Below, piece by piece: positions 1 to 8,162 of a stretch of DNA of 64,000 bases (position 1 is its first letter; every line of letters starts with the position of its first letter). The notes below the pieces were generated by a model. It worked only from the letters and a program-made list of their open reading frames with translations. It was not told the origin of the DNA and did no database searches. The stretch spans positions 1-64,000 of the forward strand of contig NZ_BGJX01000009.1 of the NCBI RefSeq assembly GCF_009811655.1. Direction: 5' to 3'. Source of the stretch: Methylosinus sp. Ce-a6 (GTDB taxonomy: Bacteria; Pseudomonadota; Alphaproteobacteria; Rhizobiales; Beijerinckiaceae). The position numbers and the translations under genes were made by a program.

Positions 1-929
1 GATGCCGATCAGCGCTCCGCTTCAGATATGGGAATCCGCCACGCTTTATTGAATCGCCATGCTCGGACGACGCTCTAATATCAACCTCCTGCCAGCCCAT
101 TTTTCGTCCCGTCGCATTCTCCGATCGACTAGAATTACGCTTGGAAATTTCATGCCTCGTTATTTTCCGGATCCATGGCCGCAAGCCGCGGCGAGGCGAC
201 GGCAGCCCTCACGGTTCATCGGGCGAGGATGCGACTGTGAGCTTGCGCGGAGGTGGCGCGGGACGGCCCATGCGCTCTCAATCGACGCCACTGCTGACGC
301 GAGACTTTAGGCGAGCGATGCTACGTCATCCACAGCCTCTGCGTATTCGTAACGCGTGACGCCGATCCCGTCTTGGTGAGAACAACGGCAAACCCCGAGT
401 AATTCGTTCCTAGTACGAGCCACGTCGGCTCCGACGACGAAACTCTCCGATATCAAGAAGGCGGCGATCGCCTTGCGAAAGCGTCAGTCGAAGAGCGGAA
501 AGGATAAGCGCACGCGAACGGTCAGAAACCAACCGTCACCGAGCGTTGCGGCGATCATTTTTGCTCCTGCAACACTTTTCGTGCCTCCTCGGGAGCGCAG
601 AGGGCTCCTAGCGTTCAGCCCGGAGATAGCGGCGAGCCACATCCATCGGCCCCCGCTTCAGAGCCGGCCGCAGGATCGATCCCAATTCTGCCTGTGCCAA
701 ATCGTCGGGAATGGCTTCGTCGTCCCCAGTCTTCATCGCGGCAGCGTTGATTCGGCCCGATCTGCTGCGCGACCTCCGACACGGCGAGCCTGGGTAGCCA
801 TTGTGCATCGACCGTCGCGTTTTTCGGCTCCGAGAAAGTCTTACCGCTTACAAATGATAGTTAACGGAACGTACGAGCATCTGGATACGTTGAAAGATTT
901 CGGTGTCCAAACGTGCAAAGGAGAAGCCC
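1..929. other. Gene-poor stretch, no convincing CDS
   Basis: Several short open frames occur on both strands, but none has a good ribosome site, a recognisable domain or the strong GC3 bias of the genes further right. One frame around 430-540 encodes a basic Lys/Arg-rich stretch that I cannot assign. Base composition is visibly less GC-rich than the DNA beyond 2 kb. I see nothing functional here apart from what precedes the small Cys-rich peptide gene. Confidence 0.5.
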
Positions 930-1106
930 GTGCTGAAAATTTTCGTGTTGGCAATCTGCTCCGTGGTCGCCTTGGATAGCATCGCTATAGCGTGTACAGC
1001 ATCGAACTCGTGCGGTTCGACCTGCACCACAAACTGTAGCGCCGGTCAGACGGCGTCCTGCACCAACGGCTCTGGCTGTAGTGCTCCTGTCTGTGAGTGC
1101 CATTGA
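930..1106 (+). CDS. Small secreted Cys-rich peptide (58 aa, unknown)
   Basis: I chose the GTG at 930 because AAGGAGA lies six bases upstream; an in-frame ATG at 903 lacks such a site. The peptide begins with Lys plus a hydrophobic run (about residues 3-21) like a Sec signal, probably cleaved near the IAIA-C junction. The remaining 37 residues hold eight Cys and are otherwise almost only Ser, Thr, Gly, Ala and Asn, ending CECH. This suggests an exported disulfide-rich or metal-binding peptide, or the precursor of a modified peptide. It does not look like a methanobactin precursor. No modification enzyme or transporter is adjacent. A large palindrome follows the stop and may end transcription. 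No family is recognised; function unknown. Confidence 0.5.
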   Translation: MLKIFVLAICSVVALDSIAIACTASNSCGSTCTTNCSAGQTASCTNGSGCSAPVCECH

Positions 1107-1138
1107 AGAAAGAACTCCGTCCCCTCCGACAAAAATTC

Positions 1139-1191
1139 ACGGCTTTGCGCCATTGAATGGAACGATTCCACTGAGGATGGCGCAAAGCCGT
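1139..1191. repeat. Nested perfect inverted repeat
   Basis: Arms of 15 bp (ACGGCTTTGCGCCAT at 1139-1153 and its exact reverse complement at 1177-1191) enclose a second palindrome, TGGAA-CGA-TTCCA, at 1158-1170. It starts 33 bases after the stop of the Cys-rich peptide gene. It could be a terminator or mRNA-stabilising structure, but no T-run follows. It could also be the end of, or a target for, a small mobile element. Confidence 0.7.
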
Positions 1192-1823
1192 CTTCCGGTT
1201 CGGTGGAAGATCGTGTGACGACCCCGTCAAGAGCATCCTTGCGGTAAGGGTTCTCTTCTACGGCTTCGAAGCCATCCTATCCCGCTCACGCGCGGGATCC
1301 TGTCGTTGTCTGTCGCCTGAGGACATGTGCCTAAGAAGTTAGCACAATATTGAGGCCGCCGATTTAATGAGCACTTTCACCGGCTGCCGGACGAGGAAGA
1401 GTCGATTGCGACCGCTCATTGCCGGCCAAAGCCACGCTACCGACGAAAAGCAGCGTAGGTGTCGGTCGATAGCGCCCTCGACGACGCCCCCTGGGAACGT
1501 GTTTTGCGGCACTCCAAGGGCAAGACATTTGCAAGATGATCTGGACAGGTGAAGGCATAGCTTCACATTATTGCTTTATTCGATACGTCGAAAAAATGAA
1601 GCAAAAAGCCTATTGAGGCAGACAAACCCATGATTCACGGCAGCATTATTTAACGATAAACGAGTCAATTATCATCTTGCTTTATGAATATGTTTTGTTG
1701 CTCAAGGTAGCGGGAATTACGTGCAGACACGTCTGGAAACAATCCTATCAAGTATTTTGGGGCGTTCGAGCCTTAAGTTGTTTTCGACTCAGCTCTAACC
1801 TGTTTCGATACCGTAAGGGGAAA
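1192..1823. other. AT-richer intergenic DNA flanking tRNA-Tyr
   Basis: No credible gene. A short hairpin, ATCCCGC/GCGGGAT, lies at 1279-1298. From about 1555 to 1800 the sequence is clearly AT-rich compared with the rest of the window. It abuts the 3' end of the tRNA-Tyr gene, a common integration point for islands. No integrase is visible. Confidence 0.5.
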
Positions 1824-1908
1824 TGGTGGGGGAAGTAGGACTCGAACCTACGAAGGCATAGCCAGCGGATTTACAGTCCGCCCCCTTTGCCGCTCGGGAC
1901 ATTCCCCC
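1824..1908 (-). tRNA. tRNA-Tyr (anticodon GTA)
   Basis: Reading the minus strand gives a class II tRNA: the acceptor stem GGGGGAA (1908-1902) pairs with TTCCCCC (1834-1828). A long variable arm is present, and the T-arm contains GGTTCGAGTCC. The anticodon GTA is at 1874-1872, followed by AA. Discriminator A (1827) and an encoded CCA (1826-1824) complete an 85-nt molecule. Confidence 0.96.
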
Positions 1909-2057
1909 AGCTTCTCGACGGATCCTGAAGGTCCCGCGAGCGACGGCCCCGCGAGAGGGCCGGTGAAGCAAGGGCGCATATGGGGAATTTGCTCCCCCCC
2001 TGTCAACCCGAAAATGACACTCGAAACCGACCGGGGGCGTGAGCGGCCCGCTCCGGC

Positions 2058-2879
2058 TCAGGACTGGCTCTGGAACTGGCTCTGCGCGCGGGCGACGCTC
2101 ACCCGCATCTCCATCGTCTCCTCGCCGCCGCCGGCGCGGGCGGCGCGAATGGGGGCGGCTCCGAGATGGTCGAGCGCGACGGCGACGCGCACATAGGACT
2201 CGTCGGGCGAAGCGCCCCTGGCCGCATCGAAGCCGACCCAGCCGAGCCCCGCCACATGGGCTTCCGCCCAGGCGTGAACGGCGGCGCCGGCGTCGCCGCG
2301 CAGAGCGTAGCCGGAAACATAGCGCGACGGGATCTCCAGGCTGCGCGCGCAGGCGATGAACACATGCGCCAGATCCTGCGCGGCCCCGCGGCGGCGCGCG
2401 AAGATGTCGGCCGCGGCCACGGCGCCGGCCGTCGGCTCCTCCTCGACGATCAGCGCCTCATGCAGCGCGCCGACGAGCGCATGCAGCTTCGACAGCGCGT
2501 CCGACTGGCGCGAGGTCGCCTCCAGCGCGAAATCGCAGAGCCCCGGGTCCGCCCCGGTCAGCGGCGTCTCGCGCAGATAGAGCTCCGGCGGAAAACGCTC
2601 GATCGCGCCGTGCGCCACGCCCGCCGTGTCGAAAGTCTCGACCGCGCCCTCGACGATCGTCGTCAGCTGCTCGAGCGGCCCGTCGACGTAGATCGTATGC
2701 ACGATATTGCCGAAGGCGTCCTCGCAGGCGCGCAGGCGGCAGTCGCGGTCGACGTCGATGCGCCAGTCGAGCACCTGCTGACCATCGTAGTTGCGCGGCG
2801 TCAGCGCCAGTTTCTGGACCGCCGCCTTGGCGGGCTCGGCATAGCGAAAAATCGTCTCGCGCCTCACTCTTATCTGCAT
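2058..2879 (-). CDS. Transglutaminase-like protein lacking the catalytic Cys
   Basis: This 273-residue protein has the bacterial transglutaminase N-terminal beta domain (about 1-80) followed by a transglutaminase/papain-like core (about 155-225). Active relatives have G-x-C-Q/R-D. Here the motif reads GAAQD at 165-169, so Ala167 (codon GCG) replaces the Cys nucleophile, while His202 (VHAW) and Asp218 (GFD) remain. It is therefore probably not a peptidase or transglutaminase, though it may still bind peptide or act as a partner. It lies downstream of the alpha-E and circularly permuted ATP-grasp genes, on the same strand. This trio is conserved in many proteobacteria, possibly for peptide or amide-bond chemistry. 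A palindromic repeat separates it from the alpha-E gene. Confidence 0.85.
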   Translation of the reverse strand: MQIRVRRETIFRYAEPAKAAVQKLALTPRNYDGQQVLDWRIDVDRDCRLRACEDAFGNIVHTIYVDGPLEQLTTIVEGAVETFDTAGVAHGAIERFPPELYLRETPLTGADPGLCDFALEATSRQSDALSKLHALVGALHEALIVEEEPTAGAVAAADIFARRRGAAQDLAHVFIACARSLEIPSRYVSGYALRGDAGAAVHAWAEAHVAGLGWVGFDAARGASPDESYVRVAVALDHLGAAPIRAARAGGGEETMEMRVSVARAQSQFQSQS

Positions 2880-2925
2880 CTATCACCGAAAGGGGAGCCG
2901 GGAATATCGCTCCTGCGTCATCTTA

Positions 2926-3026
2926 GAGTCTTTTCATGTTTCATTGAAACATGAAAAGACTCTCGGCTTTGTTTCGACGCGTTTCCGACGCCGAACCGGC
3001 GTCCACTTCGGCTGGAAACGCTCTAG
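2926..3026. repeat. Composite dispersed palindromic repeat, copy 1
   Basis: Part A (2926-2962) is a perfect hairpin with 17-bp arms starting GAGTCTTTTCATGTTTC around an ATT loop. Part B (2971-3026) contains GCGTTTCC...GGAAACGC around an inner GACGCCG/CGGCGTC stem and ends at CTCTAGA. Related copies lie near 8024, 17439 (inverted), 36345 and 48284, all intergenic. Part B runs into the 3' end of the alpha-E gene. Confidence 0.85.
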
Positions 3027-3967
3027 AAAAGATATTGCTCCGAGACCAGCGCGCCCAAGCGATGATTGTCGGCGATGAAGCCCTGAATGAACTCGTGCAG
3101 CCCATTGTGGAAGACGCTCTCGATCGTCGATTGCTCGAGCTGGCCGAACACGGCGCGGGCGTGGCGCTGTGCGGGCCCCTGCTTGCCGTGCGACTTGCCC
3201 AGACGATCGAGGTTCTGCACCACGCTCTCGTAGCAGGCGATCAGCGAGCGCGGCATTTCCGGCCGCAGAATCAACAGATCTGCGACGAGCCAGGGCTTCA
3301 GACTGTCGCGATAGACCCAATGATAGGCGGTGTGGGCGGAGACGGCGCGCAGGATCGCCGTCCATTGGAAATAGTCGAGCGAGCCGCCGACGGCCTCCGA
3401 TTCCGGCAGCAGCACGTGATATTTCACGTCGAGGAGGCGGGCGGTGTTGTCGGCCCGCTCGATATAGAGTCCGACGCGCGAGAACCAATAGGCGTCGTTG
3501 CGCAACATGGTCCTATGCGCGCCGCCGTCGTAAGCCGCCGACACCTGTTTCACGAAATCGAGGAAGCGCGTCAGATCCTCGGCGGAGCGGCCGCGCGCCT
3601 GCTCGAAGGCTTTCAGCTCGAGAAAGGCGCCGTTGATCGCCTCCCACATCTCCACGGTGAGCGCGGTGCGCACCGCGCGGGCGTTGGCGCGCGCGAGCTC
3701 GATGCAATTGCGGATCGAGCTCGGATTGTCGGGCGAGAAGGCCAGGAACCGGGTGACATTGGCTTCGTCGACGGCGAGCCCCGCCGCGTGAAATGCGGGA
3801 GCCGCGCCGGAGGACAGAAGCGCGCTCTCCCACTCCGTCTCCATGCCGCCATAGGCCCTGGGCAGCGTGGCGAGGCGCCTCGACGCCTGCAATATGCGCG
3901 CGAGGAAATCCGCGCGCTCCATGTATCGAGCCAGCCAGAAGAGATTGTCGGCGGTGCGTGAGAGCAT
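3023..3967 (-). CDS. Alpha-E domain protein (DUF403)
   Basis: The protein has 314 residues and is predicted to be almost all helical. The N-terminus, MLSRTADNLFWLARYMERAD, is the signature start of the alpha-E family. These proteins are consistently encoded beside a circularly permuted ATP-grasp enzyme and a transglutaminase-like protein, as here. The trio has been proposed to make or process a peptide-like compound, but no reaction is established. The ATP-grasp gene lies upstream and its stop at 4016 is about 50 bases before this start, so co-transcription is likely. Length and N-terminus match the family. Confidence 0.9.
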   Translation of the reverse strand: MLSRTADNLFWLARYMERADFLARILQASRRLATLPRAYGGMETEWESALLSSGAAPAFHAAGLAVDEANVTRFLAFSPDNPSSIRNCIELARANARAVRTALTVEMWEAINGAFLELKAFEQARGRSAEDLTRFLDFVKQVSAAYDGGAHRTMLRNDAYWFSRVGLYIERADNTARLLDVKYHVLLPESEAVGGSLDYFQWTAILRAVSAHTAYHWVYRDSLKPWLVADLLILRPEMPRSLIACYESVVQNLDRLGKSHGKQGPAQRHARAVFGQLEQSTIESVFHNGLHEFIQGFIADNHRLGALVSEQYLF

Positions 3968-4015
3968 GAGGTCCCGTGGTTTCGGCGCGCGTTCTTTTCA
4001 GCTCTTGCGATGTCG

Positions 4016-5461
4016 TCACGCGCGCGCGAGCGGCGCGTCGTCGATGATCCAGGTGTCCTTGGTTCCGCCGCCCTGACTGGAGTTCACGACCAGAGAATTC
4101 TCCGTCATGGCGACGCGCGTCAAGCCGCCGGGCACGACGCTCGCGCCATTGGCGCCATAGAGCACGAAAGGCCTCAGATCGACATGCCGGGGCGCGACGC
4201 CGCTTGCCACCGACACGGGGCAGGTGGAGAGCGCCAGCGTCGGCTGTGCGATGAAATTGGCGGGATTATCGGCGAGCTTGCCGGCGAATTCCGCGATTTG
4301 CGCGCGCGTGGCGTGGGGGCCGACGAGCATCCCATAGCCGCCCGAGCCATTGACCTCCTTCACCACGAGCTCGCCCAGATGGTCGAGAACATAGGCGAGA
4401 GCGTCCTTCTCGCGGCAGCGCCAGGTCGGCACGTTCTGCAACAGCGGCTCCTCGCCGAGATAGAAGCGAATCACATCCGGCATATAGGTGTACATCGCCT
4501 TGTCATCGGCCACGCCTGTGCCGACTGCATTGGCGAGCGTCACATTGCCTGCATGATAGGCGCCCATCAAGCCTGCGACGCCCAGGGCCGAGTCGGGACG
4601 AAAGGCCAGAGGATCGAGGAAGTCGTCGTCGATGCGGCGATAGATGACGTCGACACGGCGCGGCCCCTCCGTGGTGCGCATATAGACGATGTCGTCCTTG
4701 ACGAAGAGGTCGCGCCCCTCGACAAGCTCGATTCCGAGCTTGTCGGCGAGGAAGGAATGCTCGTAGAACGCGGAATTGAACTGGCCCGGCGTCAGCAGCA
4801 CGCTCACCGGATCGGCCCCCGCCCCGCGCGGCGCGGCGGAGCGCAGCGTCGCCAGCAGCTGGTCCGGATAATTCTCGATCGGCGCGACGCGGTGGAGCGC
4901 GAAGAGATCCGGCAGCAGCCGCATCATCACCTCGCGATTCTCCAGCATATAGGAGACGCCCGACGGCGTGCGGGCGTTGTCCTCCAGCACGAAGAAGCCG
5001 TCGTCGTCGGTGCGGATGATGTCGATGCCGGCGATATGCACGAAAATATCGTGCGGGACGCGGCGCCCGGCCATTTCCGGCCGGAAGGCGGGATTGCGGT
5101 AGACGAGCTCGGACGGGACGACTCCCGCCTTCAATATTTCGCCGGCGCCGTAGAGATCGGCGAGGAAGAGGTTGAGCGCCTTCACCCGCTGGATCAAGCC
5201 CTTCTCGAGCTCGGCCCATTCGGCGCGGGCGATGATGCGCGGCAGAATGTCGAAGGGAATGAGGCGCTCCGTCGCCTCCTGCGAGCCATAGACGGCGAAG
5301 GTGATGCCGATGCGGCGAAACAGGAATTCGGCCTGCGCCCGGCGCGAGGCGAGGAATTCGGGCTCGACCGAGCCCAGCCATTTGGCGAGCTTTTCATAAG
5401 GCGGGCGGGTCGAGCCTTCGAAGCCCCCCATTTCGTCGAATTGCGCCACCTTCGAAAGCAC
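4016..5461 (-). CDS. Circularly permuted type 2 ATP-grasp protein
   Basis: I chose the GTG at 5461, with GGGAG about ten bases upstream, giving 481 residues, close to the usual family size. The open frame extends a further 103 codons upstream, but that part has no family resemblance. ATG at 5431 is an alternative start. The conserved FDEM...RPPYEKLAKWL start, the RRIGITFAVYG segment and a Gly-rich NGSGGYGMLVGPHA loop identify the DUF404/DUF407 circularly permuted ATP-grasp fold, which would activate a carboxylate with ATP. It is first in an apparent operon with the alpha-E and transglutaminase-like genes. The substrate is unknown. Confidence 0.9.
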   Translation of the reverse strand: MLSKVAQFDEMGGFEGSTRPPYEKLAKWLGSVEPEFLASRRAQAEFLFRRIGITFAVYGSQEATERLIPFDILPRIIARAEWAELEKGLIQRVKALNLFLADLYGAGEILKAGVVPSELVYRNPAFRPEMAGRRVPHDIFVHIAGIDIIRTDDDGFFVLEDNARTPSGVSYMLENREVMMRLLPDLFALHRVAPIENYPDQLLATLRSAAPRGAGADPVSVLLTPGQFNSAFYEHSFLADKLGIELVEGRDLFVKDDIVYMRTTEGPRRVDVIYRRIDDDFLDPLAFRPDSALGVAGLMGAYHAGNVTLANAVGTGVADDKAMYTYMPDVIRFYLGEEPLLQNVPTWRCREKDALAYVLDHLGELVVKEVNGSGGYGMLVGPHATRAQIAEFAGKLADNPANFIAQPTLALSTCPVSVASGVAPRHVDLRPFVLYGANGASVVPGGLTRVAMTENSLVVNSSQGGGTKDTWIIDDAPLARA

Positions 5462-5783
5462 GTTTTTCGCTCTCCCTCGGCTTTTCGGCGAACGCCGCTC
5501 ACGCCGCACATAGCGCCTCTCCGCCAGAACGTGGCAAGAAGCGAGCCAGATGATGAAAAGAATCGTCGAAAGCGTGACGCGACGTCTATCGAAACGAGGA
5601 CTCCCGGTCCGCTGGCCATTGATAAGCCATGCGCTGCGCGTCACAACCGAGAATGTCGGCGCGACCCTCGATTCGCCAGGTTGCCGAAGTTGCAGCTTGC
5701 TCGATCGTACGTTTTCCCCATTCGCACGCGAGACAAGAAATTCTGACAGAATGCGAATCGCTTGCAACACCGATGTCGAGCCG
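5462..5783. other. Divergent intergenic region
   Basis: This separates the leftward ATP-grasp operon from the rightward porin gene and should hold both promoters. I could not identify a convincing -35/-10 pair or operator. Open frames crossing it are extensions of the two flanking genes without family similarity. Confidence 0.4.
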
Positions 5784-8024
5784 ATGAAGCCCGCCCATTT
5801 CGCCGCTGTGGCGACACTGACCCTCGCGGCCTCCTGCGCGGGCCCCGCTGTCGCCGCCGATCAACCATCCGAAACGCCGCCCCCGTCCGCCTACACCTGG
5901 GCCGGACTCCATATTGGACTGAACGCGGGCGGCGGCTTTCCGATCGGAAGCGGCGGAAGGCTCGAGGCGGGAGGCGGCTTCGCGAGCCCGGCCTTCGATC
6001 TCCCCGCGCCGAACCGCGACCGCGCCGGCGCGAGCCTCGGCGCGCAGATCGGCTATGACTGGCAAAAGGGTCCCTGGGTCTATGGGCTGGAAACCGATCT
6101 CAATTTTCTCGGAATTCGCCGCGCCACCACGGGCCTCTTCCCGGCGCCCGTCGCTTATGGACCGCTCGGGATCACGAGCTATGGGCTGACCTCGGACGAG
6201 AACGGCGATTATTTCGCCAGCATTCGCGGCCGCCTCGGCTATGCGCTCGACCGCTCGCTCTTCTATGCGACCGCCGGCGTCGCGGCCGGCGGCTGGCGCG
6301 GCGCCTCCAATCTCGTCTTCTACGACGCCGGCCCGCTCGGACTCTTCTTCGCGCCGGTCTCGCAATCCTCACGCATGAAATATGCGGTCGGCGCGGGCGT
6401 CGAACATGCGCTCTCCGACCATGTCTCGGCGCGGCTCGAATATCTCTATCTCAATCAGCAATTGCAGAACCGCGTCTATGACAACGATCTCTCCTTCCAA
6501 TTCGCCGCGCGCCAGCGCAGCGAAGCGCATATTCTGCGGTTCGGCCTGAACTATCGTTTCGATCCGCAGGAAGAAGCGCGCGCAGAGGAGAAAGCGAGCG
6601 AGACGGACTCGGGCGAGAAGGCGAAGGCGAATGACGGCGGCGCCGACAAGTCGAAAGGCGCGGACACGGGAACACAAAAGAAGAAGGGCAAAAGGGAGGA
6701 AAACGAGAAAAAGGACGCAAAGGACGAGAAACCCGAGAATTCGGAGGAATTCTACAGCTTTCACGGCCAGACGACCGCCGTGCTGCAGGGCTATCCCGAG
6801 TTCCCCGCGCTCTATTCGGGCGCGCACAGCTTCCCGCCCAATGGTCTCGCCAACGCCGGCTCGACCAGCAATCTCTTCATGGGCCTGCGGCTGTGGGGGG
6901 GCGCCGCCGTCTATCTCAATCCGGAGATCGACCTGGGCTACGGCCTCGCCAATTCCCTCGGGGCCGCGTCTTATGTGAACGGCGCGGTCGCGAAAGTGGG
7001 GCGCGCCGCCCCCTATATGCGCTTCCAGCGTTATTTCCTGCGCCAGATCATCGGACTCGATGGCGGCGAGAAAATCGAGGACCCAGATACGGGCTCCTTC
7101 AACGAAGTGCTCGAATCGACGCAGAACCAGCTCTCCGGCAAGGTCGACAAGGATCGGCTGATCCTCACCATCGGCAAATTCGGCGTGCCGGATATTTTCG
7201 ACGACAACAAATACGCCCACGACCCGACGACGGGCTTTCTGAATTTCGGCGTCAACACGCTCGGCGCCTTCGACTATGCCGCCGACTCCTGGGGCTACAC
7301 CTATGGCGCCGCGCTCGAATGGAAGCAGGATTGGTGGACCGCGCGCGGCGGCCTGTTCCAGCTCTCGGAAGTTCCGAACGGCCCCTATATCGAGCCGCAG
7401 ATCGGCCGCCAATTCATGGGCGTCGCCGAATTCGAGGCGCGCTACGACCTCTTCGATCGGTCGGGCGTGGTCAAATTCCTGGCCTTCGCCGATAATGGCA
7501 ATCTCGCAAAGGTCCAGGACATCATCGACTTCGCCTTCCTCACTGGAAGCTTTCCGCCGGATGTGAACAATCCCTTTGTGCGCAAGCGCCATGTCAAAGT
7601 CGGCGGCGGAATCAATGTGCAGCAGCAGCTCTCCAAGGAGATCGGCTTCTTCCTGCGCGCCAGCATGTCGGACGGACGTTTCGAGACGGTCGACTACACC
7701 GACATCGACCGCTCGCTGTCGACGGGCTTCACCGCCGCCGGCGCGCTCTGGGGGCGCGACAAGGACGAGATCGGCGGCGCCGTGGTGTTCTCTGGCCTCT
7801 CGGGGCCACGCATTCGCTATTTCGGGCTCGGCGGCCGCAGCGTCTATATCGGCGACGGCGCGCTCTCCTACGCCGGCGAGAAAGTGTTCGAGACCTATTA
7901 CAAATACAATCTCCGCGACGGCGTCGAGCTGACGCTCGATTATCAGCTCATCGGCAATCCGGCGCATAATTCCGCGCGCGGCCCGATCAATGTCTTCGGC
8001 CTGAGGCTGCACGCGCAGTTCTAG
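5784..8024 (+). CDS. Fused outer-membrane protein: Omp25-like barrel plus OprB-like porin
   Basis: Starting at ATG 5784 gives 746 residues with a clear Sec signal (MKPAHFAAVATLTLAASC... cut after AVAA, about residue 25). Residues about 35-260 resemble the Rhizobiales Omp25/Omp31 small barrel: YTWAGLHIGLNAGG at the start and LRFGLNYRF at the end. Then come about 60 residues of Glu/Lys/Asp-rich low complexity (6564-6750). Residues about 320-746 resemble a carbohydrate-selective OprB-type porin, including TIGKFGVPDIFDDN, and end in a terminal Phe suited to BAM-dependent insertion. Sugar or small-solute uptake is plausible. The start is uncertain because the ribosome site is weak and another ATG lies at 5751. 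The fusion of two barrels is the notable point. Confidence 0.8.
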   Translation: MKPAHFAAVATLTLAASCAGPAVAADQPSETPPPSAYTWAGLHIGLNAGGGFPIGSGGRLEAGGGFASPAFDLPAPNRDRAGASLGAQIGYDWQKGPWVYGLETDLNFLGIRRATTGLFPAPVAYGPLGITSYGLTSDENGDYFASIRGRLGYALDRSLFYATAGVAAGGWRGASNLVFYDAGPLGLFFAPVSQSSRMKYAVGAGVEHALSDHVSARLEYLYLNQQLQNRVYDNDLSFQFAARQRSEAHILRFGLNYRFDPQEEARAEEKASETDSGEKAKANDGGADKSKGADTGTQKKKGKREENEKKDAKDEKPENSEEFYSFHGQTTAVLQGYPEFPALYSGAHSFPPNGLANAGSTSNLFMGLRLWGGAAVYLNPEIDLGYGLANSLGAASYVNGAVAKVGRAAPYMRFQRYFLRQIIGLDGGEKIEDPDTGSFNEVLESTQNQLSGKVDKDRLILTIGKFGVPDIFDDNKYAHDPTTGFLNFGVNTLGAFDYAADSWGYTYGAALEWKQDWWTARGGLFQLSEVPNGPYIEPQIGRQFMGVAEFEARYDLFDRSGVVKFLAFADNGNLAKVQDIIDFAFLTGSFPPDVNNPFVRKRHVKVGGGINVQQQLSKEIGFFLRASMSDGRFETVDYTDIDRSLSTGFTAAGALWGRDKDEIGGAVVFSGLSGPRIRYFGLGGRSVYIGDGALSYAGEKVFETYYKYNLRDGVELTLDYQLIGNPAHNSARGPINVFGLRLHAQF

Positions 8025-8122
8025 ACTCTTTCCGTGACCAGTCGAAACACGGACAGACCCCAGGCTTTTGTTTCGACGCGTTTCCGACGCCGAACCGGCG
8101 TCCGCTCGGACGGGGAACGCCA
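8024..8122. repeat. Composite palindromic repeat, degenerate copy 2
   Basis: It begins at the porin stop codon with a diverged part A (GACTCTTTCCGTG...CACGGACAGAC). A well conserved part B follows (8070-8122), with GCGTTTCCGACGCCGAACCG. It sits between convergent genes and may also serve as a transcription barrier. Confidence 0.75.
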
Positions 8123-8162
8123 AGGGCGAGATTCCCTCACAGCCCGCTGCTTGCCCTTTCGG

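Noticed and set aside
405..420. CTAGTACGAG, as in the 3' region of 23S rRNA
   Set aside because: The match is ten bases only; the following rRNA sequence (AGGACC and helix partners) is absent.
473..979. A 168-codon open frame on the plus strand
   Set aside because: No ribosome site, no domain, poor codon bias, and it overlaps the better supported Cys-rich peptide gene in another frame.
4016..5770. 584-residue version of the ATP-grasp protein
   Set aside because: The first 103 codons show no family similarity; the GTG at 5461 has a ribosome site and gives the usual length.
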